A DNA stretch of 64,000 nt from Lewinellaceae bacterium (lineage in GTDB: Bacteria > Bacteroidota > Bacteroidia > Chitinophagales > Saprospiraceae), in NCBI GenBank assembly GCA_024644235.1, contig JAHELJ010000004.1, positions 1 to 64,000 on the forward strand, given 5' to 3'. The number at the start of each line of letters is the position of its first letter. The first letter of the stretch is position 1. Under the pieces are notes generated by a model. It was not told the origin of the DNA. It saw only the letters and a list, made by a program, of their open reading frames with translations, and made no database searches. The position numbers and the translations under genes were made by a program. This document shows, one piece after another, positions 45,395 to 58,640 of the stretch.

Positions 45395-46483
45395 ATGCAA
45401 ACAATACGTTTAGGATTTGGGGTTATTATTCTGGTAATAGGTGCGATTGCCTATGGCCAGCAATCAGGGATTGTGATTGAGAAAAATTCGAATATCGGTA
45501 ATTTGGAGGGCTCACATTTATTATTGTTTGAGACGGAAAATGATTTTGCACGACTACGATTCTCAAACAACTTATATGATGCAGGCACCAACAAGCGGTT
45601 TTGGGATATTGCATCACGCATCAGCTCAGGAGGCGACCTTTTTGGTGATCGAATGAATTTCTATAGTAGTGAAGCAGGTGATGTGCTATCACTCCGGGCA
45701 GACGGTAGGGTAGGTATTCGAACTTTAAATCCTTCTCGCACTCTCGATATTAATGGAGATCTCAACTTATTGAAAGAGCAGCCAAATGGGAAGGCATTGT
45801 TTGTTAATGGTGGTGAAGCCCTAGCTCTCAATGGCGGCAAATTTGAATGGGGTGCCGGAGGCACCCAAAACATCTTCTCAAGCAGTATAGGTGTCAAGGT
45901 GAACCCTGCCCAAAGAGATCTCCACGTTGACGGATTCATCCGTTCCAATGCGTTGAGTGGAGTTGGCAATCGAAAATTGGTCGCTAATACGTCAGGAGAT
46001 ATACTTGCAGTCGATAATGAGTTGAAGTATATTTCGATCCCGCCTGCGTCTTTTCATGATCCCGAGCATATTCAAGGCAGCCGGTATATTGCTACTGAGT
46101 TATTTGCTAATAATAATAACACCTATGCAGCACCTCTGATTGCGCCTTTACTAATACCTCATGGAGCCCGTATTTCACATGTGACTATCTATTTTGAGGA
46201 TGATTTGGAAGTTCTTGATTTGTCTTTTAAAATTGGAAGAAGGTTGCATTCATCCCTGACTGTTCAAGCAAGCGATGAATCAATCACCAAATCAAGTGCG
46301 GGACAACCTGGTGTTCAGTCAATCACAATTAGTTCCTTTAACAGTCCTGATTTTAGTACGATCGATAATGCAAATTATAGCTACTATTTCATTGCCCAGG
46401 TTGTGAAGGCATCCAATCCCCAAGACCCGGAGCCATGGTCCATCCTCAATTTGCGGAGTGTTGTAGTTGCGTATTATGAGTGA
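45395..46483 (+). CDS. Secreted fibre-like protein without S74 domain
   Basis: The 362-residue protein has a signal peptide (IILVIGAIAYGQ). Its first 190 residues have the fibre-stalk pattern shared with the S74 proteins (LSLRADGRVGIRTLNPSRTLDINGDL; IGVKVNPAQRDLHVDGFI). The C-terminal ~150 residues form a different, beta-rich domain (LIPHGARISHVTIYFEDDLEVLDLSFKIGR; NANYSYYFIAQVV; LNLRSVVVAYYE) that resembles a receptor-binding or adhesive head. No chaperone domain is present. It is transcribed towards the giant kinase gene. Confidence 0.8.
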   Translation: MQTIRLGFGVIILVIGAIAYGQQSGIVIEKNSNIGNLEGSHLLLFETENDFARLRFSNNLYDAGTNKRFWDIASRISSGGDLFGDRMNFYSSEAGDVLSLRADGRVGIRTLNPSRTLDINGDLNLLKEQPNGKALFVNGGEALALNGGKFEWGAGGTQNIFSSSIGVKVNPAQRDLHVDGFIRSNALSGVGNRKLVANTSGDILAVDNELKYISIPPASFHDPEHIQGSRYIATELFANNNNTYAAPLIAPLLIPHGARISHVTIYFEDDLEVLDLSFKIGRRLHSSLTVQASDESITKSSAGQPGVQSITISSFNSPDFSTIDNANYSYYFIAQVVKASNPQDPEPWSILNLRSVVVAYYE

Positions 46484-46707
46484 AGAGTTTGACTCAGGTC
46501 AAGAATAATTTTCTTTTGTTCATTGAATCTTTACCCTTTCGCTTTTTCTTTTCTTTGATTTATCGATTTCCCCTTATTCCTTTTTCACCTCCGTCACTCG
46601 CAATGCAGATTTGTTAAATGTCGTGCAGAATTGTACCTTCTTTCATGGGGAGGGCATCCTCGGACGGAACCCCCAATTAAACCTCAGATTCGAATGATTT
46701 CTAACGT

Positions 46708-49700
46708 ATGCTAGATCCCGGCAGGCAGGCACTCATACAAAAGAATAAGGCATTAAAGCAGGCATTGGCTATCGAGGCCTCTCTGAATCGCATCAGGAAT
46801 CTCACGATGGAGATGGAGAGCAGTGAAGACCTCTCAGACGTCATCCGGCAGGTGTTCCAGGAAGCGATTGAACTTGGATTTGGTGCCAGGGCTTGCGATC
46901 TGGTTATTCTAGACCGCAACACGGGCGGGTCGCAGTTCTGGATATCGGGTAATGCGGACAAAGGGGAGGTTATTCATTTCATTGTGCCAAAGCTCAGCAT
47001 CAAGCATTACCTGGATGGTCTTGAAGCCTGGAAAAAACGCAGGGCCGTTAGATATAAGCACTTGAAAGGAAGATCCTGCCAAGCCTACATGCGACAGCTG
47101 ACAGACAACATGAAGCACAGCAACATGCCTAAAAAGGTGGTGCGCATGTTGCGAAAGTTGACCAGCATCCATCACACAGAGGCTTATATGCGATACGGCT
47201 TTTTCCGGGTGGCCAGTGATGGTCCACTGGAGAAGGATCAGATCAAAATATTGCGACGTTTTGCCAAAGTTTTTGAGCAGTCATATACCAGATACTTGAA
47301 TCTCCACGAAGCGGAGGCTCAAGCCAGAGAGGCTCAAATCGAAGTAGCACTGGAAAGGGTCAGAGGCAGAACTATGATTATGCGTAGGAGTAGTGAATTG
47401 GCAGAAGTTGCTGCCGGTTTGTTTGAAGAAGTCCAAGACTTATATGAGCTCGGATCAAATCAATTCCGTTGCTGGATAGTCATTGCAGATGAACAAGTAG
47501 GCGTAAATCGGGTATGGTCGACAGATGCTGCTGGTGATCCACTTAAGAAGTATAGTTTGATGCCTATCAAAGAGCATCCGGTGCAGCAGAGAATCTTTGG
47601 TGCTTGGAAAGAAGGGCAGGCTTCTATAGTTACTGAGTTCACTGCGGCACAGGCCGTATCGTACACAAATTATTTGGCCCAATTTGAAGGATATCGAGAT
47701 GATGCTGAATTAAGACAGAGGATGCAGGAGTATGCATCTCCGGAATTCCTGACAAGGGGAAAAAATGGTGATCCCATTGTGGCATGGATGAATGAAGCCT
47801 TTTTCTCTCAGGGCCGAATTGGTTTTCTAGTGACAGATCAACACCTAGATCTGGACTTATACGTGCTAGAGCGCTTCGCCACAGTGTTTGAGCAGTCGTA
47901 CACCCGTTTCCTTGATCTTCAAAAAGCGGAAGCGCAGGCCAGGGAGGCGCAGATTGAAGCTGCCCTGGAAAGAGTTCGTGCTCGCAGCATGGCCATGCAC
48001 AGCAGTGAGGAATTGGTGGAAGTGGCCACTGTCCTATATAATGAATTGAGATCATTGGATGTCCGCGAATTTTCAGATGCTTCGATTGTCATCTTCGATG
48101 AGAGCAATAATCAGCAAATCGTATGGGGAGCTCGAACAGAATCCGACTTTCTGGAAAAAGCGGTAATGCCTCTGCTGGGGGATGAGGTTCTCCAGGAACT
48201 TTATGACAAATGGCACCTGCAGGACCCATTTTTCACGGTAGAAGTGGGAGGAAAAGCACTACAGAAACATTTGAATTTTGTTGTCCCAAAGGCCGGCAGA
48301 ACAGAAATAGAAGATCGAGCATTGAAGAATATGCCGGATCCCACCTTTTTTCATTGCGCTGCATTTAGCTGGGGATATCTGGAACTGGTGGCAGAGAAGG
48401 AGCTTAGTGAGGATTCGTCCTTGATATTAACACGCTTTGCCAGGGTATTCGAGCAGTGCTATACCCGTTTCCTAGACCTACAAAAAGCGGAGAGACAGGC
48501 CAGGGAGGCGCAGATTGAAGCTGCCCTGGAAAGGATCCGAACCTCGGCCATGATGATGACCTCGCCCGATGACCTGATCAATGTAGTAAGGGCCATGCGA
48601 GAGCAAATGGAATTATTGAAGGAGGTTGGACTCGAAACTACTGTAGTGCAACTATGGAATGAAGGGTCAGAAATTAGTGAAAACTGGTATTCGTTTAAGA
48701 TGCCCGGTGACTCAAGTGCTTCCATTGTTGAGGGGATCGCCTTGATTCCAAAATATTCCAGTGCTTTTGCCCGGGTGCTGACTTCTCAATATGAGTTAGG
48801 AACACCTGAATTCACCATTACTTCATATGGAGAAATGTTGACAGAATGGTATGGAGTCCTGGAGGAATTTGCACCCAAAGTTCTGACGTATGATGCGAAA
48901 GAAGAATTGATCATACCCGATCAGTTGCATTATCACTATTCACGTTTCACAGGTGGAGCGCTTGTGATGATTTCAGAAGAGTTGCCTAGTGATAACTCCA
49001 AGATATTGTTGAAACGGGCTGCGTACGTATTTGAACTTGCTTATAAACGATTTCTCGATCTCCAGAGGGCAGAGGAACAAGCCCGTGAAGCTCAGATTGA
49101 AGCCGCCTTGGAAAGGGTACGAGCACGCACCATGGCCATGCATCATAGTGATGAATTGGGGGACGCGGCTATTTTGCTATATCAACAATTGATAGCCTTG
49201 GGAATCGATCAATTTTTTATATGTGGGTTTGTTATTGTTGATGAGGAGCACAAAATTCAAAATGGGTGGTTAACCCAACCTGATGGCAGCTTTGTAGAAA
49301 AAATGAACCTGCCATTGCCAGGCGATTCCGTACTTAAAGAAAGATATCAGGCTTGGAAAAATAATGTTCCGGTCTTTCATCAACTAGTAGGGGGCGCGAG
49401 GTTAAAACGACATCTAACTTATGTTGCGGACCGGCAGCTTTCTAAGAATAACGTTGAAACCATACTGCCAATAATGCCTGATCCCGTGGTGTTCTATTGC
49501 GGAAACTTTTCTGAAGGCTATTTGCACATCTTGGCCCCTGCAGTTCTGAAACAAGAGTCTGAGGAAGTCCTTGCACGATTCACGGCGGTGTTTGAAATGA
49601 CTTATCGGCGCTTCCTTGATTTACGAAAAGCTGAAGCTCAAACCCGGGAGGCGCAAATCGAAGCTGCATTGGAACGGGTGCGAGCAGCTTCTATGGCTAT

Positions 49701-52700
49701 GCATCATACCTCCGAATTGCAGAAGGTAATCAATACAGTAGGTGAGCAATTTCGCACGTTGCGTATTGACAACACCGGAGGTGTATTCATCTGCATTAAC
49801 GAAGAAAATGCCGAAGAAATTTGTGTGTGGGGTTCTGGCGATACCGCTGAATATGCCTCTAGGGTTTGTGTCCCAAAACTAGACCGGCCAATATATACCG
49901 AGATCATCAAGAAGGTGAAGCAAGGTCCGGGTTTTGTGACGGAAATTTTCTCTAGAGAAGAGAAGATCGAGTTCTTCAAACACATGTTTAAATATCCGCC
50001 CTACAATCAGACTTCAAAAGCCCATCAAAAAGAATGGCTAGCGAGGAAAGGTGGATATACCCGCTCTTGTGCCATCTCCAGGCACACCACCTTATTTATG
50101 ATCAACCATCATGGAAGGGTGTTTTCGGAGGATGAGAATGATATATTGAAAAGATTTGGGAGGGTATTTGAGCAAAGTTATGTCCGGTTCCTTGATTTGC
50201 AGAAAGCCGAAGCCCAGGCAAGAGAAGCGCAGATCGAAGCCTCACTCGAACGGGTAAGGGCTGCGTCATTGGCCATGCATCATACCGAGGATATCGCAAA
50301 GGTGGTGACCGTACTATTCGATCAGCTCAAAGGATTAAATCTCGATTTCATCCAAACCTGGATCACCATTTTCGAACTTGACCATGAAAAGATAAACGTC
50401 TGGTTCAGCCAATACCCAGGTGTCAATGACGAACCGGTATGTATAGTCTTTCCGTCAGTGGTATTTGCTGAAGCGATCGAGGCATGGAAAGTCGGAGAGC
50501 CTTTTTGGTATCGCACATTTGCAAACTCGGAGGAAGTCGATGCCTTCCTGACCGCTTGCGGACAATTTGCTCAAACGGACTACTTCGACAAGCTAAATGC
50601 GGTGCTCGAAGTTGAGTGTCTTGAATTTATAGAGACACGTCACGACTATGGCAACATTTCTAAATCCGGAACGACAAAACCCACGGAAGACGAAAAGATA
50701 CTCCTTCAGCGATTTGGGCGTGTCTTTGCGCAGGCGTATACCCGTTTCCTCGACCTTCAAAAGGCTGAAGCTCAGGCGAGGGAAGCCCAAGTGGAAGCAG
50801 CCCTCGAAAGGGTTCGGGCTAAAGCCATGGCTATGCATTCTTCCGAAGATCTGACCGAGACGATAAAAGTATTTTACAACCAGATCGGTGCGTTAATAAA
50901 TATTCCCCGAAGATGTGGAGTGGCCATAATTGATGAGAGCGAGGGAGTCTCAGAAGTTTGGACGATGAATACAACGGAAGAGGGAGAATCCATCGATGTA
51001 GTGGGATCGATTAAGATGGAGGGGCATCCAGTTTTAGAAAATGTCGTTACTTATTGGAAGAATCAGGAAGATTATTTTCCGATACTGCGAGGCAAAGAAA
51101 TCACCGACTATTACAAAGTCCTTCACCCTCAGATTGAATTTCCTGACTATCCCCATGATGAGATTCAGTACGGGCATTACTTTATGTTTCCAGAAGGGGA
51201 TGTCTATGCTTGGACAGAAAATGAATTGAAGGAGGAAGATTTAGCAATATATCGCCGATTCACCTCTGTTCTCAGTCTTACCTACCGTCGATACTTTGAT
51301 TTACAGAGGGCGGAAGCTCAAGCCAGGGAGGCCCAAATCGAAGCTGCTCTGGAACGGGTTCGGGCAGTTTCCCTGGCCATGCATCAGAGTGAAGAGCTTC
51401 AGAAAGTGATCACTACGGTATTTGATCAGTTGAAGTCATTAGGGATTTCAATGGATGTTTCCTTTATCGAGATTTTTGACGAGACCAGGAATACTAATAT
51501 GTGGGTGGCTAATCCACGACATAAGTACGCCCAGCTGGTGCGCATCCCCTATTTCAAGAATCCTTTGCTGGATAGGATGCTGGAAGCCCGGCTTAAGGGG
51601 GAGACCTTTTTCGTAGACAGATATGGCAAGGGTGTGAAGAACCGCTTTTACCGCAAAGTCTTCAAGGACTCGGATCTGCGAGTGATACCACCCCACCTGC
51701 AGGGAGAGATACTCAAACGAAAAGGTTATGCCAGGTCGGTAGCACTTAGTAAATATGCCGCACTGGCGATTTTTAACCTCGATGACCGGCCGTACAATGA
51801 AGAAGAGAACCAGATTCTGCGGCGATTTTCGCGAGTGTTTGAACAAGCGTATACCCGCTTCCTCGATTTACAGAAGGCGGAAGAGCAGGCAAGAGAAGCT
51901 CAGATTGAGGCTGCATTGGAGAGGGTGAGGGCAGCGTCGATGGCGATGCACAGAAGTGATGAAATGCAGCAGGTGGTGAATGATGTCTATGAACAGCTTC
52001 AAGCATTAGGGATAGAAATGGACGCGGTTGGCATGAGCGGGGTGATAGAGTCGCAAAAGGATTACGACGTATGGGTGGGTGGTTCTGATTTTTCGGAGCC
52101 ATTGAAGATCCCGTTCAATGATGCCACTCAGGTGCAGCGGGATTACAATGAAATTATTGAGAAAAGACAAGAGCTTTTTGCAAGAACATATTCGGGTAGA
52201 ATTAAGAAGGAATATATCGACCATTTAATCGACCATGGGGATTTTCCGGAAGAGCTCAAAAGGCGGATGTTGGAATCGGAAGCATTTTCAACTTCCATAT
52301 CATTTTATCAGAACTCAGGTATTCAAATCGTCCGGTATAACGACCAACCCTACACTGATCAGGAAAATGAAATTCTATGTCGATTTGCCAGGGTTTTTGA
52401 GCAAGCCTATATCCGTTTTCTTGATTTGCAAAAAGCAGAAGCCCAGGCCAAGGAAGCCCAGGTCGAAGCCGCTCTTGAACGGCTACGTTCCCGTAGCATG
52501 GCCATGCATCAGAGCGATGAATTGAAGGAGGTGGTGGTGCAACTTTTCCAGGGCCTGGATCAGTTGCACATCCACACTGCAGTTTGTAATCTGGCTCTTT
52601 TCGATCCGGTAACAAAGGAAGCAGAACTTTGGTCGGCACATGAGACTGCAAAAGGACTTATTTCCTACTACGTAAAAGTGCCATGGATCAATCATCCCAT

Positions 52701-55700
52701 CTGGAAAGGTATCTATGACACCTTTGAAAAGGGTCAACGATTTGCTGTGCATGAGGTTTCTACCAGCCGGAGGAAAGGTTTCAGCAAGATATTTTTCGAA
52801 AAGGTTGACTACCGCCACGCACCCGAAGAAGTACGGAAAGCAAATCAGGAATTGCCTAAAGTGACAGAGGCTGTTGTTCTCTCTGTATCCGCTATGAAGC
52901 ATGGTCTACTCGTTGCGTCCAGGAATACTCCATTAGCTCAGGAAGAAGGCGATATTCTAGCTCGTTTCGCCAAGGTTTTTGAGCAGGCCTACACCCGTTT
53001 TCTCGATTTGCAGAAGGCAGAGGCTCAAGCACGTGAAGCAGAAATTGAAGCTTCCCTGGAGAGGGTGCGATCAAGGACTATGGCAATGCACAAAAGTCAT
53101 GAGCTTATGGAAATCGTGCATGTAGTCCATGATGAGTTGATTGATCTTGGAATAGATCTGGAAGTGATGCAAATCTATGTACACCAGCCGGGGCAAAAAT
53201 ATTTTAAGGCATGGATGGCTGTGCCCGGAACACCTTACCCTGCGGAAATCATCTTTCCCTATTTTGACAATCCCTGGTTGAAGGCAGTGCGAAGGGCTCA
53301 GAAGCGTCAGGAAACTCTGGTTAGGGTATTTCAGAAGCAAGCAAAAAATGCTTTTTACCGTGCGTATTTCAAAGTAGCATCTCTGGTACCACCGTCTGAT
53401 CGACAAAAACAAATTCTCGATGCACCGGCAGTGAGTTCAGTATTTACTTTCTCCCCTAATACGGGCCTGGCTGTCCTGCGATTTCGAGAACAAGAGTTTG
53501 ATGTTGAGTCGATTTCCGTAGTAGAGCGATTTGCTGCAGTTTTTGAGCAGTCCTATACCCGTTTTCTCGATCTGCAGAAGGCAGAAGCTCAAGCAAGGGA
53601 AGCCCAAATTGAAGCGGCGCTGGAACGGGTCCGGGCAAGATCGATGGCGATGCATGCAAGTAAAGATCTGCATGAGGTCGTCCTCCTGTTGTACGAGCAG
53701 CTAGAGAGTTTGGGATTGGTCATGAACTCGGTAATGCTTCATGAGTTTGTCGATGACACCAAAGATCTTCTGGTATGGGGTGCGGCCAACGGACAATTGT
53801 ATCCGGAAAAGGTCTGGGTTCCTTATCTCAATCATCGATGGTTCAATAGATTTCATAAAGCTCGTACTACAGGAGGACTATTTATTACAGACAGTTTCTC
53901 CAAAGCGGAAAAGGATAAATGGTTTGATAATTACTTTAAAAGATCCACGCATCAATCCGTGCCGGAGTCACGCAAAGAATTTATCTATTCCTGTCCGGGG
54001 ATGAACCGTTCTTCTGCCATTCACAAGAATACAGCGCTGACGGTTATGCTTTACGATAAGGATGCTTATAGTGAGGACGACAATGAGATTATTAGACGCT
54101 TTGGAAAGGTTTTTGAGCAGTCCTATACCCGTTTTCTCGATCTGCAGAAGGCAGAAGAACAAGGAAGGGAGGCAGAGATACAACTTGCTCTGGAACGAGT
54201 TCGGGCAAGGACAATGGCCATGCATCGAGGCGATGAATTGGCAGAAACAGCGCTGGTATTGTTCGATCAGCTGATTCAACTGGGTTTTACACTCCGAGGG
54301 TGTGGTTTTCTGATTATGGATGAGTCATCAAAGACGATGGAAGATTGGAGTGCAAATCTTGATGAACACGGACAGGGTAAAATTATCACGGGCACTCTTA
54401 CATTCGATATACATCCTATTCTGGAAGGCGTTGTAGATACATGGCGGAAAGGAGAGTCTTATTATATCGGTGAAGTCCATGGTGCTGAATTGCAGGAATA
54501 TTATAAGGCAGTTACTTTAATCGAGTCTGTTTCTCAGGGAATCAAGGACAGTGTGCTGGCGTCAGCCATTTCTGAATGGACGAATAGCTTCTACTTCGAA
54601 TATGGGATGATGTATGCCCTTACTCCCCATCCACTAACAGAGGAAGAGATAGGTGTAATGCTCCGTTTCGCAGGGGTATTTAAAGATACCTATCGACGCT
54701 TTTTAGATTTAAAGAAGGCAGAAGCCCAGGCAAGAGAAGCACAAATCGAAGCAGCATTGGAGCGGGTTCGGGCGAGATCGATGGCCATGCACAAGAGTGA
54801 GGAGCTCAATCAAGTGATCGCAACGGTCTTCGAGCAATTGCAGATCCTTGGGTTTGAAGCCATTCAATGCGAGATTATATTATTTGATCCACAAACCCTG
54901 GACTGCGAAATCTGGCCCTCGAACGAAGCACAACAGGTATTGCCAAGGAGCTACTTCATTCCGCATACCCATCACGCTTTTTATCAGTTTTTGGTCAATG
55001 CCTGGCAGACACAGTCAGACTATTGTCCTTACGAACTGAAGGGCAGGGTCAAGAGAGCCTATGAAAAGTGGTTGTTTAACCAAACGGATTGGCAGCACAT
55101 TCCGCGGGAAGTGAAACAATCGATGCTGGCAATAAAAAGGGTCATGCTGTATGGTGCTACCATGCGTCATGGAATATTGGAAGTAGCAGGACAAAAGACA
55201 CTATCGGAGGAGTATTTCAAGATAATTAAGCGCTTTGCCAAGGTCTTCGAGCAGGTATATACCCGCTTTCTGGACCTGCAGAAAGCAGAAGCACAGGCCA
55301 GGGAATCAGAGATACAGCTCGCCCTTGAAAGAATCAGAGCAAGAAGCCTGGCCATGCACCAGAGCGAAGAGCTGACCGATGTCATAAGTGAGCTTTTCAA
55401 GCAGTTCGATATCCTTGCCATCAACCCTGCCTTTGCCCATCTCACCCTCTTCGATGGGGGTAGTGAATCGTTTACCCTGAGACTGACCGATACTTCCGGA
55501 GAAAGGGTTATGGCTGAGCAAAGAATCAGTCTCAAGCACATGCCCGAATGGATTGAAGCTTACGAGGGGTGGAAAGATGGTAAACCAGGGCAGATAGGGG
55601 TCATTCGATATCGGCCGGAAGATTTACCATTTGTCTTCGGTTTGTTGAAAGATCTGGTCAAGGCCATGCCGGCCAGATCCAGGATAAAAGCCGAGAAATA

Positions 55701-58640
55701 CCCTGAAGGACTATGGACAGTTCAGGGACATTGTCAATTTGGATACCTCGGAATGAATACTGCCCGTCCACCGACCGATGAAGACAAAGATATCGTCCAA
55801 CGATTTGCTAAGGAATTCGCCAGAGTCTATCAGCGGTTTATCGATCTTCAGCGCGTTGAAGCTCAAGCCAGAGAAGCCCAAATACAGGCAGCTCTTGAGC
55901 GCGTTCGAGCTGCTGCCATGGCCATGCACCATTCAGCTGATCTTATCAAGGTGGCTAAAGTGCTCAGGGAACAAATGGGACAACTGGGACAGCCCGAGCT
56001 GGAATCATCCATTATCCATCTATATCCTGAGGGTCGAGAGACGTTTGAAGCCTGGTGGGCTTTCCGCCCTCCGGATGACATCGATGGTCTGGTTAAGGAA
56101 GGGATTGCCATCGTCCCATCGAAGAAAACTGCCTGGGCCCGAGCAGTCATGAAATATTATCAGAGTGATCAATCCGAGTACACGATTTTTTCAAAGGGAA
56201 AGATGCTGAAGGAATGGTATCGCCAGCTTGAAGAAATTGCACCATCGACGATCGATTATGATAATAAGGGCAAAATCATTGTGCCCAAACAATTGTGTTA
56301 CCATTTTTCAAAATTTTCGGGAGGTGCTTTGCTGCTGATCACTTCCGAAGAGCCTGATCAAGAATCGTGTGAGTTGCAACGAAGGGCTGCCGCTGTCTTT
56401 GAGCTGGCCTACACCCGCTATCTCGATCTGAGGAAAGCGGAAGCGCAAGCTAGGGAAGCACGGATTGAGGCCGCTCTGGAGCGTGTACGGTCCAAAACCA
56501 TGGCGATGCACCACAGTGAACAATTACCTGATACAGCATCGGTTGTATTCGAGCAATTGCTCTTACTCGGTAATGTACCTGATCGGATCTGCATAACTAT
56601 TTTCAAAGAAGAGGAAGGTCTTGCTCAATTTTATGTCACAGACCAGGCGGGCAGTGAAGTCAGTCATGTTTTTGATGTTTCGATAGAGGAGCCGACAACA
56701 ATTAAAAAAATCTATGACGCTTGGCAGAGGAAAGAGAAATCTGTGAGGGTGAAGTTGACCGGCCAGGAACTGAAAGACTGGATCAGATATGTTGTGGAGG
56801 ATGTAGGCATTTTCATTGATGAATCAAATATTACGGGGGTCCGGTTTCATCATGCAGCATTTTTCTCTCAGGGCTTTTTACTCCTTACAACACATGAGCC
56901 GATAGATGATAATCTTTCGCAGTTGTTGACCAGGTTTGCCAAGGTTTTTGATCAGACATACACAAGATTCTTAGATCTTAAGAAAGCAGAGGAACAGGCA
57001 CGAGAAGCGCGTATAGAGGCAGCACTGGAACGTGTGCGTGCACAAACGATGGCAATGCACAACAGTCAGGATGTCAGTGACACTACCATGTCTATGTTTG
57101 ATGAACTGGAGAGCATTGGCATTCGTACGGTACGATGCGGTGTACTGATCATAAAAGAAAATAACCTCATCGAGGTCTGGGCGGCAGCATCTCGAAAGGG
57201 GCGTACCTCGCTAATTGGCCAAGGACTGTTGGACACATCCATTCATCCCTTGCTCCGAGGCATATATACGAACTGGGAACAAAAATCAGGGTTTTACGAG
57301 TACGATCTCAAAGGGAAAGACCTGAGAAGTTATTACCAGGCTCTGAAGAAAGCAGACTATAATATTGATCTGCCTCACAAATTACCACCACGGCTTAGTT
57401 TCCGAGTATCATATTTTCCGGAGGGAGCACTCTTTTCGTTCACGCGAGAACCCTTTTCTGATGAAGGATCCCAGATTTTCTCCCGATTCGCGGGAGTTTT
57501 TGCCTTAACATATCGTCGATTTCTCGATCTGCAGCGAGCGGAAGCCCAAGCCCGCGAGGCTCAAATAGAAGCATCGCTGGAGCGAGTCCGAGCGCGCACC
57601 ATGGCGATGCATGACAGTGAAGACATTGGAGACACCGTAGTCGCTTTATTTAGTGAATTGCTGGGTCTGGGCATTAGCGACAAGGTTCGCTGTGGCATAG
57701 GAATTTTTGATAATACGGACGTAATGGAACTATGGACAGCTGCTTACCGGAGGGGAACGGAGGTGCAACTTAGTATTGGCCATCTGGACATGACCCTACA
57801 TCCAGTGCTGCGTGGTGCCAAGCAAGCCTGGAAGGATCAGAAAGAGTCTTTTTTGTATGAATTAATGGGAGATGACATGATTCGCTACTTCGAGGTGATT
57901 AATAGCGCACCAGACTATCCAGTCACTGTCGATCTGGAAACCTTGACTCCGCTAGTGGTACACCAGAGCTTCATGTTTCCGAATGGTCTCTTGTATGCGT
58001 TCTCAGAAGAGCATTTACCCAATGATGTCAGCAACACCTTGAAACGATTTGCAGCGGTTTTCGGTCAGACCTACCAGCGCTATATCGACTTGCAAAAGGC
58101 AGAGGCTCAAGCCCGGGAGGCTACGAAGAATGCAGCGATTGACCGGGTGCGAGCCGAGATCGCTTCGATGCGTACCACCGAAGACCTGCAGCGCATCACA
58201 CCACTGATCTGGAGGGAATTGACCACGCTGGAGGTGCCATTCATTCGCTGTGGAGTATTCATTATCGACGACCAAACTGAGACTACCAGGACTTATTTAT
58301 CTACCCCGGGGGGGAAATCACTGGCAGTGATGGATCTGGGATTTGATAATCCGCTGGTGCGGCCTGCCGTTCAACATTGGAGGCAAAATAAAGTATACAA
58401 AGAGGAGTGGGACAAGAACCAGTTCGTGCGATGGACGCAATCCTTGATCGAGCAGGGGATTGTGAAGAGTTCCAAAAAATATCAGGGTGGAGAAGATGCT
58501 CCTGAGCATCTGGTGCTGCATTTTGTCCCTTTTGCCCAGGGTATGATGTACGTAGGAAGTCCTGATTTTCTGGATAAGACTCAGATTGAATTGGTTGAGG
58601 CCCTGGCAGATGCCTTTGCGGTCGCCTACGCCCGCTATGA
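46708..58640 (+). repeat. Tandem coding repeat: 21 sensor modules, period 546-615 bp
   Basis: The linker codon run for L/F-D-L-Q-K-A-E starts at 47296, 47911, 48472, 49054, 49615, 50191, 50749, 51295, 51862, 52420, 53002, 53566, 54136, 54703, 55270, 55840, 56422, 56971, 57523 and 58084. Linkers are highly conserved in protein and often in DNA (about 90-100 bp). The module bodies are diverged to about 20-40 percent by eye, with clear subclasses: 4 and 17; 3 and 5 (partly 18); 8, 14, 19 and 20; and 6, 9-13 and 15. The linkers could support recombination, so the module number may vary between strains or be wrong in assemblies made from short reads. Confidence 0.9.

Noticed and set aside
46708-58640. 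Regular ~565-bp repeats that could suggest a CRISPR-like or satellite array
   Set aside because: The repeats are in frame within one coding sequence, with conserved protein linkers and diverged bodies. They are protein domains, not an array.
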